From Persicaria tinctoria (Eukaryota; Streptophyta; Magnoliopsida; Caryophyllales; Polygonaceae), in contig JBANSL010000010.1 in assembly GCA_037127255.1 (NCBI GenBank), positions 29,220,620 through 29,284,619 on the forward strand: a DNA stretch of 64,000 nt, read 5' to 3'. The position numbers were made by a program, and so were the translations under genes. The notes under the pieces are model-generated. The model did not search any database. It worked only from the letters and a program-made list of their open reading frames with translations, and was not told where the DNA came from. Positions 1 through 10,598 of the stretch are shown here, one piece after another; position 1 is the stretch's first letter, and every line of letters starts with the position of its first letter.

Positions 1-504
1 GAACACAAACATCGATTGCTCAAAATCGTCAGGAAAGGCCTTCACCTTATAGGGTAAAAGCGACCTTGAAGCACCATGGGCAATGACGTCCGGATTTTGC
101 GTTGGTGGCTCTTCTTCTTCTTGGGATCCTTCCAAAGATTCTTCAAAGATCGATAGCGAAGGAGATATCGAAATAGAGGAAGGACATACCTGGGTTTCTG
201 TGGTATAGACGATTTTGGCTGGTGTTTCTGGATCAGTCCCTCCAGAATGTGTATATGTCGAGTCCAGGTAGTTGATGTCGACTGGCTCATAGAAGGGGAC
301 ATTGTCGAACCAACTTGTCATTGTTGGTTTGGGTGATTTAGTGTAATGTCCCCATCTACGCAACACAAGCTCGGCTTCTATTTGCCTCGCACGCTCAGCT
401 TGCTGTTCCCTGGCTGCTCTCTCAGTGGCGAGAGCAGCATCTTTGGCGGCTATTTCCCTCCGTAGCCTCTCAATCAGTTGTTCTTGTGTTTCTGCGGCCG
501 CCAT
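1..504 (-). CDS. Partial gag N-terminus of an Athila-like Ty3/gypsy element
   Basis: Reading the minus strand from an ATG at 504-502, the frame is open for 168 codons to the window edge, so the protein is cut by the window and not by a stop. It begins MAAAETQEQLIERL, followed by a strongly charged Ala/Glu/Arg helix-forming stretch (about residues 5-45, likely coiled coil) and then an acidic Ser/Glu-rich section. The frame starts about 150 bases downstream of a tRNA-Asp primer-binding site and the 5' LTR, which is where gag of a Ty3/gypsy element is expected. I see no zinc knuckle or other gag signature in the part available, so the assignment rests on position. Gag would form the virus-like particle. 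The rest of the element lies left of the window. Confidence 0.6.
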   Translation of the reverse strand, partial: MAAAETQEQLIERLRREIAAKDAALATERAAREQQAERARQIEAELVLRRWGHYTKSPKPTMTSWFDNVPFYEPVDINYLDSTYTHSGGTDPETPAKIVYTTETQVCPSSISISPSLSIFEESLEGSQEEEEPPTQNPDVIAHGASRSLLPYKVKAFPDDFEQSMFVF

Positions 505-655
505 GACTCTTTTTAGTTTGGCGTGGACGTGTAAGGGGCGCTCCGGTTCATCTAAGGTGTCAAACTCAGGTGGTTGACCAGAACGGCGCATACACCTGCG
601 AAGTAACTTAAAAGAAAAAGTGAGATCTGACTACCTAAGGCGCGAATGATAGCTT

Positions 656-672
656 CCCCGGCAACGGCGCCA
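656..672 (-). other. Primer-binding site, tRNA-Asp type
   Basis: The plus strand reads CCCCGGCAACGGCGCCA, which matches the 3' end of plant tRNA-Asp(GUC) including CCA. The minus strand is therefore the primer-binding site. It lies 3 bases from the LTR terminus. It fixes the element as minus-strand with its 5' LTR at 676-2755. Athila-type Ty3/gypsy elements commonly use tRNA-Asp. Confidence 0.85.
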
Positions 673-675
673 ATT

Positions 676-2755
676 TGTTGTTGCAGGAGGATGGTCAAGT
701 ATGAAATAAATATAAAGTATAGATCAGACTGACTTCCCTGTCTCAGCAAATAAATACAAGACTTCCTCCCGTTGTAGTAGAAGGTTGTCAGGATCGAATC
801 CACGAGGAAGCACGTCAGCAGATCTTAGGTAGCTGTAAATCTCACAGACAGAGCAGCAGAAAAGACAGAAACAAAGGAACAAGGAAAGAAACAGAAATAA
901 AACAAAAACAGAAGCGCAAAGACGGAAAATAGCGAAAGAAAGTAAAGAACAAAGCAAAAGACAGAAGCTACTCGATCTCGACTAAGCCTACTCGAGATCG
1001 ACGAAGGCAGTGAACAACAGAAAACAGAAACCGAAACAGGCTACTCGACCTAGACTAGTTCGTACTCGATATCGAGTAGAGGCTACTCCGTATCGACCAA
1101 AAACTCCTCTGTATCGACTAGCTCCTGGTCTGTATCGACTGGAAATACAGAAAACTTAAATCGCAAATTCGAACCCAAAACTCAGATTTTTGACAGAAAT
1201 AAACCAATATAATAAAGAACTTCCAAAGCCAGGCTATCAACACCACAACGATAACCATGCAAAGTAACACATAAAGGCATAAAAGATCATGCTTTCCATC
1301 AAATAACTTTCGTTATTAACAAATAGGCAAATAGAGGCTTTCGCATAAACCCTAATTGTTACTAACCCTTTTCACATAATTAACCCAAGTTGCATTAAGA
1401 TCACTTTCGCTTCAATAACGCAAACAAGGATCACCTTCAACTCTCGCAAAAGAATCATGCTCATAGGGATAGAAGATGAATTGCATAACAAGATCTGACC
1501 TTTACCGCATATCCTCACATGGCCACCGTTGGGCTCACCCCAGCCCCAGAAGTCGGTGGACTACTCACGCCTCATCGCAATCGCAGACATTGATTGATAA
1601 AAAGAAACTTGCATTAAACTATATTCAAAGCCTTTACAATCCCGGCAATCCAACTTTCGCATAATGCCAAAACCCTAAAAACCTTAGAACTCCTAAACTT
1701 CTCTACTGGAATTGAATCGTGTTTCTGAATTGGAATTGATGAAAAAACAGCCCCTAGGGCTTTATTTATAGCCTTCTAATCCTTGCTAATCAAGGATAGA
1801 ATCTTCTATCTATATCTAAATTTATATCTAAAAGCATAAAAGATAAATAAATAGCTTAAGGGAAATAAATCTAAAAGGGAAAAAATAAATCTAAACTAGG
1901 TAGGTCTTCATGTGTTGATAGATCTTCATTCCATAGATAGATGATGATAGAATCGGATAAAATCAGGTTCCTTCGGCCCCAAGGACTCCCAGCTCTACTC
2001 GGACTGCTCAAACCGTGTAACGCGGCTTGACATGTCTACTCGATATCGACTACGGCTACTCGATATCGAGTACCAGGGTTCGTCGACTCGGTCTGGCTAG
2101 GTTACTCTACTCGACAAGGCTCGGACATGGCTCGGAGGTCTGGTCGATATCGACCACGGCTACTCTGTATCGAGTAGAGGTGGTCTGCGTCTTCGTCCTC
2201 GGACATGGCTCCGAAGTGTGGTCGATCTCGACTAGATGGTACTCGAGATCGAGTAAGGTTCCGGAGTCGGGTTGTCTCTGACTCAATGTCCTCGATCAGC
2301 TCTACTCGACCAGGTCTGCTCGGCAAAGTTGGTCGATATCGAGTAAGATGTACTCGATATCGAGTACACTTGGTCTTCAGCTTTCTGCTCTGTTCTTGAA
2401 ACGTACTTTCCCGAGTCCTCGTTCGTCGGATTGATACATATGACCATGCGTTGGAAAGCTATTTTCGAGGGCTACAACTCTCATGAAGACATCAAAGCTT
2501 TATTCAGAACGAAGAATGGTGAAAAAATGGTCTTTTCTCCAGCTGCACCATTCTTAGCTTCTCCATGAGTTTCCTTTAAGCTCCAAAGTGCGTCCGATTT
2601 CTGCGAAATATAACCAAAACTTGTGTAGACCTCCATATATTGCCAAATAAGTGTAAACTACACAAATTCTGTATTATTCTAACCCAAATGCATGAAATGC
2701 GTGCAGAAATCAATATAAAAGTAAGTGTAAAACATGGCAAATTAGGCTTACAACA
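676..2755 (-). mobile_element. 5' LTR of Athila-like element (family 1)
   Basis: A 2.08-kb LTR bounded by TGTTG at the left and CAACA at the right, with the primer-binding site just left of it. The same sequence recurs as a solo LTR at 8117-10143 and, in the opposite direction, as the interrupted LTR 47,170-63,631. On the minus strand it carries a TATA box near 1765. Two clusters of TCGA-rich palindromic words (about 970-1140 and 2035-2370) are described separately. It interrupts the 3' end of the copia remnant at 2756. Open frames within it are not credible genes. Confidence 0.85.
1761..1770 (-). promoter_or_regulatory. LTR TATA box
   Basis: The minus strand reads TATAAATAAA, inside a segment conserved in all three family members (also 9156-9165 minus and 62,596-62,604 plus). 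Position and conservation support it as the LTR's Pol II promoter core. Confidence 0.6.
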
Positions 2756-2797
2756 AAAACCAAGATCAAGGGAAAAAGAGTACAATACTAGAGCAAA

Positions 2798-3800
2798 CTA
2801 CTCCCCCTCAACTTTGCACACGTCCTTCAAGCGTCGCATTCCCATATTGTGTACCAGTTGCTTAAATACCCTTGTAGGCAATGCTTTAATGAACAAATCT
2901 GCCAGATTTTCACTTGATGCAATCTTCTGGACATCAACTTTGCCTTCAACCTGGAGTTCATGAGTGGAGAATAATTTCGGCGATATATGCTTGGTCTTGT
3001 CACCTTTAATGTAACCTTCCTTGATTTGGACGATGCAAGCTGCATTATCTTCATACAACACTGTCGGGTGTTTTACAATGGACTCCAACCCGCAAGATTC
3101 CTGGACATGTTGGATGAGTGATCTGAGCCACACACTTTCTCTTCCTGTCTCATACAATGCGATAAGCTCTGCATGATTTGATGATGTAGCTACCAGAGAC
3201 TGCTTGGTTGAACGCCAAGAAATGGCAGTTCCACCATACAAGAATAAATACCCCGTTTGCGAGATGGCGTTGTGAGGGTCTGTCAAATAACCTGCATCGG
3301 AATAGCCAACCAATTTTGCATTGTCAACTAACTTCTGGTTTGTGACATTGTAACTCTCAATGGGGTATATAACCGTGCCATATAAACCAGGTGTTAATGT
3401 TCTCATGTTTTCTAAGACTTGCTTCTGGCCTGTCTTAAAAGATGTGAGAAATAGATATTCAATATCATTCTCATTCATGGTTTCTATGTGATAACCATTT
3501 AACCTCATATCTTTGAAACTCAACAAATTCCGTTGTGAGTTACTAGAATACAAAGCATCTTTGACATATATTCTTGTTCCTTCGGGTAACAAGATAGAGG
3601 CTCTTCCGGAACCTTCTATAAGATTGCTTGTTCCAGATATGGTATTGACACTGGTCTTCACCATTTGCAGGTTCATGAAAAACTTCGGTTTTTTCAAAAT
3701 AGTATGAGTCGTGGTACTATTTTTTCAAAATAGTATGAGTCGTGGCACTATCTATGAGACAAAGCTTCCCACCATTGAACTTTCCACTTGGGTGATCCAT
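2798..3800 (-). pseudogene. Copia pol remnant: protease/GAG-pre-integrase fused to RNase H
   Basis: Continuous minus-strand frame 3697-2798 (299 codons; the first codon is TTG, so it is not a natural start). Residues 1-100 match the segment after copia protease (LPEGTRIYVKDALY... NLLSFKDMRLNGYHIET, the GAG-pre-integrase region). Then the frame jumps directly to RNase H: KLVGYSDAGYL, TGYLFLYGG, ISWRSTKQ, SNHAELIAL, LYEDNAACI, HISPKLF and the C-terminal ENLADLFIKALP. Integrase and reverse transcriptase, normally several hundred residues, are absent, yet the junction is in frame. Upstream, the protease motif CLIDSATTHTIL is readable at about 3725-3760, but a 31-bp tandem duplication puts it out of frame and adds a stop. 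It is a dead copy or a once-mobilised deletion derivative. Confidence 0.85.
3689..3750. repeat. 31-bp tandem duplication in the copia protease motif
   Basis: Two adjacent 31-bp copies (3689-3719 and 3720-3750) differ at one base. Because 31 is not a multiple of 3, the duplication breaks the reading frame exactly at the copia protease active-site motif. Removing one copy on paper would make the motif continuous with the downstream frame. Confidence 0.9.
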
Positions 3801-3815
3801 TCGAGCGAATCGTGC

Positions 3816-4062
3816 TGATAACGTGATAAAATAAGACAAGAAATATGTAGAAAGGAGAGATTGTATTGTATTTTTGTGTGTCTCTCAATGAGAATTACAA
3901 GGCCTTATATAGGCATAGATGGAGAAGGTTACAAGATAAGAGGGTCATCAATGTGAACCTTTGGTTTTCCACCATGTGGGTGTTATATATGGAAGAGAAG
4001 TAATGGTGGAGGTTATAGGAGGTGATACATCACTTGGTAATATCTATATGTATATTATAACA
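3816..4062 (-). repeat. Probable copia 5' LTR
   Basis: About 247 bp between TGATAACG (3816) and ATAACA (4062), so on the minus strand it runs TGTTAT...GTTATCA. It lies directly upstream of the protease remnant. A minus-strand TATATAAGG (3904-3912) is a good TATA box. No second LTR is available to confirm the boundaries because the other end was cut by the Athila-like insertion. Confidence 0.5.
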
Positions 4063-4942
4063 ATAGTAAATTATAGCACAAACTATAAATGAAATGAAAT
4101 TATGGCTTGAATAAAAAATGAAGTACTTGTGAAACTTGAAGATATAATGGATCGACTTCGATGATGCTCAGTAGTGGAGACAAACATGAGATGTCACAAG
4201 GAAGAGATAGTGGATGAGAGGGAGGAACAGATCTGAGAAAACCATATGAGACAAATAAGTTGAAGTAAATTGGAAGATTCGGTGGAATCAAAACCTAATG
4301 AAGGTGAAATTTATTTGTTCGAATAAGAATTAATCCATGTCAACAATATGAGTATTCTAACAATACAAAATTTACCCTTCATATTTTTTATTGGGGGGGG
4401 TGGGGGTGACACTCCCATATCAACAAAGTGAACAAACCCATATATTCACCACCCCCCTTGATCGAGTGCCCACACTTGAAAACAAACCGCATGCCGACAT
4501 AAGCATTTGCAGGAAAAGGTTTAAACGTAGGTTGAAAGAGATGTATATCATTGCCAGATGATTAAAGGTTGATGCTTACCACATCCAAAAAATCAGTTCC
4601 AACGGAATTTATTGATCAAACAATAGAAGCATGGCAATGAGATGAATAATTAATGGATTCTAGAGAACAAAATGTTTGTAAGGAAGTTCTTATTACTGAA
4701 TTAAAGTAAGCAAATAGTGAAGGCCCCTCACGAACCAAAGCTAATGATTTTTCTTAAAGAAGTTTTCATTCAAATGAATCATCTTTCAAAGTACAATGGT
4801 TCTATGTTAACAAAATACCCTGGCAAATGACATGGGCAAAATCTTAAAATTAATGCCTAGGTATCATGGTAGTGTAACGGAAACTAAAATCAATACACAT
4901 AGGCTATCAAACTAAAAAAAAAAATTTTTATCTTTAACCATT
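4063..4942. other. Unassigned AT-rich DNA
   Basis: I see no gene here. The only notable feature is a G-rich run near 4394-4409. Together with 7744-8111 this is the older sequence into which the 4948-7738 element inserted. Confidence 0.5.
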
Positions 4943-4947
4943 AAGGC

Positions 4948-5312
4948 TGTGATGTATAAAATCTGCATCATAGTTGATCGATCTTGATCATGCCCTCATC
5001 CCGAACCCTAGCCTGCAAACAAAAACGAACGAGGTCGGGGCGGGGCTTGTCTCCCCCGTAGGACCCTCCGACGCTCAAGTCAGTCCTCCTCAATATGAAT
5101 CCATCTCCTCTTATTTATACTAGTCGAGTATTAAATAAAATAAACCGTTACCGTTACCGTATTTAAATATGTCGAGGCTTTAATGCACGAAACCGTTTCC
5201 GCATTGATGTTGGTCAACGCCGTATTGAATGTTCGGATTTATTGATTAAGATTCCACTTGGTAAAAGACCGGAACGCCCTTGTGCTATGATGATGGGATT
5301 TTCCCTATCTCA
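4948..5312 (-). repeat. 3' LTR of the 2.8-kb element
   Basis: 365 bp, nearly identical to 7374-7738. The minus strand carries TATAAATA at 5112-5119. The adjacent minus-strand purine-rich AAAAAACCCGAGGGG is the likely plus-strand primer for second-strand synthesis. Confidence 0.9.
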
Positions 5313-5432
5313 ATTGCCCCTCGGGTTTTTTCTTCATGTCTCGATGATGAAGGAAGCCGAAAAAAGTACACGGCGAAGTTTGTCGAGTGAATGATGATGG
5401 CAGTCGCTTGACCCGTAGTTGGCTATTGGCCA

Positions 5433-5822
5433 TAAGTGGCGATTTCATTGGTCTTAAGTGGCGATTCAGATTGGTCGTAAGTGGCGATTTCATTGGCCTT
5501 AGTGGCGAATCGGAGTGGTCGTAAGTGGCGATTTTGTTGGCCTTAAGTGGCGAATCGGATTGGCCGTAAGTGGCGATTTCATTGGTCTTAAGTGGCGAAT
5601 CGGAGTGACCGTAAGTGGCGATTTCGTTGGCCTTAAGTGGCGAATCGGATTTGCCGTAAGTGGCGATTTCATTGGCCTTAAGCGGCGAATCGGAGTGACC
5701 GTAAGTGGCGATTTCGTTGGCCTTAAGTGGCGAATCGGATTGGCCGTAAGTGGCGATTTCGTTGGCCTTAAGTGGCAATTCTTCTGCCTTCACTGGCATT
5801 TGCTTGGCCATAAGTGGCGAAT
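5433..5822. repeat. 45-bp tandem repeat (two ~22-bp half units)
   Basis: About eight copies of a 45-bp period. Each period is made of two related half-units built on AAGTGGCGAT/A-TTCGTTGG or CGGATTGGCC. The period is 15 codons, so a minus-strand frame (5856-5305) reads through it as a repeating SDSPLKANEIATYG peptide and ends at the polypurine tract. Whether it is translated is unknown; the frame's first codon is GTG. Tandem repeats just upstream of the 3' LTR are a known property of some plant Ty3/gypsy lineages. Confidence 0.85.
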
Positions 5823-6560
5823 CTTCACTTTTTTGAGTTGTTGTATACCCCTGCACACAATCTGTATATTTTTGCGAAGAAGTAGTAGGCTAAAAATCTA
5901 GCTTGGAACTACACATTCATCTTTCAATAAACATTTTTAGAAGAATGCTAATAAACAACCATGTCTTTATTAAGAAATTCTTCGCAAGGGGAATAGAAAA
6001 CTTAACTCACGAATTCCTTGCTTGAGTAATAGGATTCTCGGTGGCCTTCATTATTCCCGATTTTGCTGTAGTGTCATTCTTGACCTGGCTAGGAGCTGAC
6101 TTTGGGTAAAATATCAAACCTCCAACTTGCTTTTTTTTATAGCTCTCGATGCCTCAAATCATTTTGGTTGCCCCAGCGTACTTTGTAGTATCGAATCTTG
6201 CCCCGATTCGATTGTGAGACTTGAACTCATACTTCCCTCGGGGATTACACTCGATGCTTGTTGCTCAAACCCCCTTTATCAACACCTATTCGAGTACAAC
6301 ACAAGCGAAGCAAACGAAAGCAAAGCAAAAGGCACATCCAACTATCGAAACAACAAGAATAAGGATATGATCAACTCAATTCAAATTCATTCATATATTT
6401 ACCAAACAGTATCATGAAATCGGATAGGAACTGAGCAAATAGATATTGAGGCAGATCCAACATATAAACATTTCAAGAAATTATATGTCACTGATGCAAT
6501 TAACCATGTAATATGATTAACTAAAAAGTAAACTTTTCATCAAAAGATGACATAGAGAAT

Positions 6561-6794
6561 TTAGCTTTTGGGTCTCGTATGCTGGACCGGCCGAGCACGA
6601 TACGTTGCACTTCCGGGGGAGATATTTTGCCTTATGGAAGTTGAGCCTTTTTCCGCGATTATCTTAAATGCATTGGCTGAGCTGCAATTTATAAGAACTC
6701 CGGGCTGATTTTGTAATTCATCTAATTTTGCAAAATCATCGTCGTCTCCAAAGGTTTGTAGAGAGGAGCGGCGACGCTGGACCTCGAATTTGCG
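6561..6794 (-). other. Unrecognised open segment inside the 2.8-kb element
   Basis: On the minus strand a frame of 78 codons lies between stops at 6797-6795 and 6563-6561, with no ATG. It contains GDDDDFAKLDELQNQPGV and INCSSANAFKIIAEKG, which look like protein sequence and not noise. It matches no retroelement domain I know, so it may be a captured host exon or a gag relic. A GC-rich region (6770-7300) next to it is probably 5' leader. Confidence 0.3.
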
Positions 6795-7355
6795 TCATCG
6801 ACCATCGCCCCGTCTGACCTCGATCTTCGACGACGGCGAAGGATCCGGATTCGGGTGCCCCCAGCCTACCTATCGATGTCGGCGTGTTTGTGGTTCGGTG
6901 AAAGGTATGTTTAGTGGCGGCGGCTATGGTGCAATCCTAATCCGGGTCCAATCGGAGTCACACAGAGAGAGACAGAGGAGGTCGGAATCGGCGGCCATGG
7001 TGGCGATGGAGGCTCGACCAACCGGCGTAGTGCGGTGATGCGGCGAGGCTCAGACCGGTAGAACTTTCGATGCTCGGTGACTCGATCACCGTTGCTAGGG
7101 ACTTGGCGTGATAAGGCCGAGATACGGCGGTTGTCGACGGAGAAGGCGATGGAGAGGACGCTCTTGGTGTGACCGGCGAAGTGGATTGTCGGTGGTGTTG
7201 GATCTGACCATCATCACCATAGGAGGGAGAAATTCGGCCTCCAGATCTGAACCGATGCCCTGATCTCTTTCGGTCGAAATCTCCACCCGAAACTATCAAT
7301 CCTCCATTGCTTTCTTGATTGGGTGATCCGATCTTATGGCTTTTTGATCAAAATT

Positions 7356-7371
7356 CCCACAGACGACGCCA
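7356..7371 (-). other. Primer-binding site of the 2.8-kb element
   Basis: The minus strand reads TGGCGTCGTCTGTGGG, starting 2 bases from the end of the right LTR. The leading TGG pairs with a tRNA CCA end. I do not assign the tRNA. Confidence 0.65.
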
Positions 7372-7373
7372 AT

Positions 7374-7738
7374 TGTGATGCATAAAATCTGCATCATAGT
7401 TGATCGATCTTGATCATGCCCTCAACCCGAACCCTAGCCTGCAAACAAAAACGAACGAGGTCGGGGCGGGGCTTGTCTCCCCCGTAGGACCCTCCGACGC
7501 TCAAGTCAGTCCTCCTCAATATGAATCCATCTCCTCTTATTTATACTAGTCGAGTATTAAATAAAATAAACCGTTACCGTTACCGTATTTAAATATGTCG
7601 AGGCTTTAATGCACGAAACCGTTTCCGCATTGATGTTGGTCAACGCCGTATTGAATGTTCGGATTTATTGATTAAGATTCCACTTGGTAAAAGACCGGAA
7701 CGCCCTTGTGCTATGATGATGGGATTTTCCCTATCTCA
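7374..7738 (-). repeat. 5' LTR of the 2.8-kb element
   Basis: 365 bp, same length and ends as 4948-5312, with a minus-strand TATAAATA at 7538-7545. It is followed by the target duplication AAGGC. Confidence 0.9.
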
Positions 7739-7743
7739 AAGGC

Positions 7744-8111
7744 TATGAAACTTCTCCTTTCACAAAACAAATGGATACGTTTTAATCAATTCTGCACCTT
7801 CATATGCCTCGTTAAAAAGCACATGAAACCGCTTTCCACTCTAAGAAACACAGAATTTACCAATGTACTTCAGGAGCAGCCTCATTAATTAGCTTCCGAG
7901 GCATTAGAAACTCATGTTGATAATGGGTGAGGTGATCAGTTTACTAACCTCTTCTCTAAAGTGAAACTAAGTAGCTCATGCATTATCGCCATACATGGTT
8001 TTTTAGTCAATTGGTAAGCAATTTGAACAAAAACAAAAAGTAGCAAATTACATTATGGGTGGTCTATTTGCACATGACTAACCCCGGTTATTTCCAAATT
8101 TATTATGATAA
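7744..8111. other. Unassigned DNA between two insertions
   Basis: No gene is evident. It is the continuation of the pre-insertion sequence that also appears at 4063-4942. Confidence 0.5.
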
Positions 8112-8116
8112 CCCAT

Positions 8117-10143
8117 TGTTGTAAGGAGGAAATCGAGTATGAAATATAAAATAATAGATCAAACCAGATTTAGGCCCCCACAAATAAATACAAGACTTCT
8201 CCAATGCAGTAAGAGAAAGTCAGGATCGAATCCACGAGGAAGCGTGTCAGCGGATCCTTAGGCAGCTGTAAATCTCACAGAAAAGCAAACAGAAACAAAG
8301 GAACAAAGAAAGAAAGACAGAAAATAGCAAACGAAAACAAAGAAATAAAAGCAAAGCAACAGACGTACTCGATCTCGACAACACACTACTCGAGATCAAC
8401 TAACAGTAGTGAAGACAGAAACTGAAAAATCGACAACAGAAGGCATGAACTCAACTCGACCTAGACTAGCCAACTCGATCTCGACCAGTGTCTACTTGAG
8501 ATCGACGAGGCTCTACTCTGTATCGACTAAGAATGCAGAAAACGTAAATTGCAATTTCTCGAACCCAAAACTCAGAATTCCGACGAAATAAATCAATATA
8601 TGAAAAACTTCCAAAGCCAGGGTATCAACACCACAACGATAACCATGCAAAGTAACACATAAAGGCATAAAAGATCATGCTTTCCATCAAAATAACTTTT
8701 GTTACTAACAAATAGGCATATAGAGGCTTTCGCATAAACCCTAATTGTTACTAACCCTTTTCACATAATTAATCCAAGTTGCATTAAGATCACTTTCGCT
8801 TCAATAACACAAACAAGGATCACCTTCAACTTTCGCAAAAGAATCATGCTCATAGGGATAGAAGACGAATTGCATAACAAGATCTGACCTTTACTGCATC
8901 ACCTCACATGACCACCGTCGGGCTCACCCCAACCCCAGAAGATGGTGGACTACTCGCTCTTCATCATCAAGAAAGACATCAAATAACAAAAGAAACTAAC
9001 TTGCATTGAATTTAAATAAAGAAAGCTTACAACCCATAAGACAAATCCGCTTTCGCCTTTCCACCTTGCTTGCTACAAACTCTATTTCTCTACTCCTACT
9101 TACTTGAATGGAATTGATTGTGTTTCTGAATGAATGAAAAACCAGCCCCTAGGGCTTTATTTATAGCCTTCTATTCCTTGCTAATCAAGGATAGAATCTT
9201 CTATCTATATCTACCTAAAGGCTTAAAGATAAATAAATTACTTAAGGGAAATAAATCTTTAAAGGAAACTATATCTAAATAGGCAAGATGTCTTCATGTT
9301 GATAGATCTTCCCTCCATAGATAGACTTGATCAAATTGGATAGAATCTCGGCCAACTCGACTTCCTTAGGGTCCAAGGAACTCCAACTCGACTCGGACTG
9401 CTCACGTCGACGCGTTTCCAGAAACTAGGCTACTCGATATCGACAAAGGCTACTCGACATCGAGTAGGATTGTCGACGACTGGTGTGGCTTGGCTCCTCG
9501 GATGATTGGTGCTCGACAAGGCTCGGATCTGGGCTCCTTGGCTCCTCGATCTCGACTAGGACAACTCGAGATCGAGTAGAGGTGTGGTCGAGGATGGCTC
9601 GCTGGTGATGTCGAGGGCTCCTCCTTGGCATGGACTCGGACTGGCGCTGGGTTGTCCTCGATCTCGACTAGATCTCCTCGAGATCGAGTAGGGTTCTGCT
9701 CGGCATCTTCGTCCTCGGCTTCTCGGCATGACACAGCTTCATCGACTCCGGGTGTGGCGTCTATGCTTTGTCGATCTCGACAAGATGTACTCGAGATCGA
9801 GTTGGCTCCCGGAGTTGGGTTGGTCTGGCTCTCGACACTGCTCTTAGTCGACAAGGCTCACTCGAGATCGAGTAACCTGGGCTCTCAGCTTGATTCGACT
9901 GGTTCCGCTGCTTCTTTGACCTTGGACTTCTGTAGTGGATTTCCGAGCTCTTCTGACCTTCCTTAGAATTGCTGTAAAACGTCTCGAATTCTGCGAATTA
10001 AACAGAAACTGGTGTAGATTCCATAATTTGGCAAATAAACATAAACTACATAGATTATGTACTATCTTAGCCCAAATGAATGAAATGTATGCAGAAATCG
10101 ATATAAATGTTACTGTAAAACATGGCAGATTCAGCTCACAACA
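8117..10143 (-). mobile_element. Solo LTR of the Athila-like family 1
   Basis: A 2027-bp sequence with TGTTG and CAACA ends, homologous along its length to 676-2755. It is flanked by a perfect 5-bp target duplication CCCAT (8112-8116 and 10,144-10,148). There is no internal region, so it is a solo LTR formed by recombination between the two LTRs of a full element. The TATA box (9156-9165, minus) is retained. TCGA-palindrome clusters lie at about 8366-8530 and 9425-9870. Confidence 0.92.
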
Positions 10144-10148
10144 CCCAT

Positions 10149-10598
10149 CATTTAAAAAAATTTCAACACAAGATCTCTCATTATATGGGACACTGAAGGG
10201 GTCACCTAACTGATTAGTGTGGACCTGCTCCTATATATGATCTCCGTAGGAATTGGAATTGTTTAAAGTTGATCAAATTTTTACTTTAAATGAAAATAAC
10301 TTAGAAAACACTACAAAATTAACCACTTATTTATTTTTCTCTCGAAAACATTCTCTGCTTGTTTAGTGTACAGAGGTATGTATATATATATTTCCAACAA
10401 TCATAACCCCATCTAATGAGATATACGTATGCTGTTGTTCAGCAATATAGCTGTTTCTTGAGTTTTTTCCTATTCATGTCTTTAATGACTCTTTCTTGGG
10501 TGTATTCTTTTACTTACAAATTTTGTCACATTCTCATATTATATGTGCAAATATGAAAACGCTAATTTTGGATAGTTTAAGTTTCTAGGAAATCAATA
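10149..10598. other. Unassigned AT-rich DNA
   Basis: No coding or mobile-element signature is visible between the solo LTR and the Helitron. It is probably older host or decayed repeat sequence. Confidence 0.5.

Larger units (their letters stand above)
2756..4062 (-). mobile_element. Decayed, internally deleted Ty1/copia element
   Basis: On the minus strand the order is a short LTR (about 3816-4062), a protease active-site segment, GAG-pre-integrase, a large deletion, RNase H, and a polypurine tract GAGGGGGAG at the stop codon (about 2798-2806). Its 3' LTR is cut off by the insertion of the Athila-like element at 2755/2756. Most of integrase and all of reverse transcriptase are missing, so it cannot move by itself. 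Confidence 0.8.
4948..7738 (-). mobile_element. Complete young non-autonomous LTR element with target duplication
   Basis: Two 365-bp LTRs (4948-5312 and 7374-7738) start TGTGATG and end ATCTCA. They are flanked by the 5-bp direct repeat AAGGC (4943-4947 and 7739-7743). By eye the LTRs differ at only two positions (T/C near the start, T/A in CCCTCATCC versus CCCTCAACC), so the insertion is recent. A primer-binding site (7356-7371, minus) and a purine-rich tract next to the left LTR (about 5313-5335) show minus-strand orientation. The internal 2.06 kb has no protease, reverse transcriptase or integrase. It needs another element's enzymes. The size lies between TRIM and LARD classes. Confidence 0.9.

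Noticed and set aside
2027..2399. Arg/Ser/Thr-rich frames in the LTRs
   Set aside because: They follow the TCGA palindromes, which keep several frames open on both strands.
5515..5901. Plus-strand frame across the 45-bp repeat
   Set aside because: It is a shadow: any frame through a 45-bp repeat without stops stays open, and the element's orientation is minus.
6958..7299. Minus-strand Ser/Pro/His-rich frame in the 2.8-kb element
   Set aside because: GC-rich leader region next to the primer site, with no recognisable domain. Possible but unsupported.
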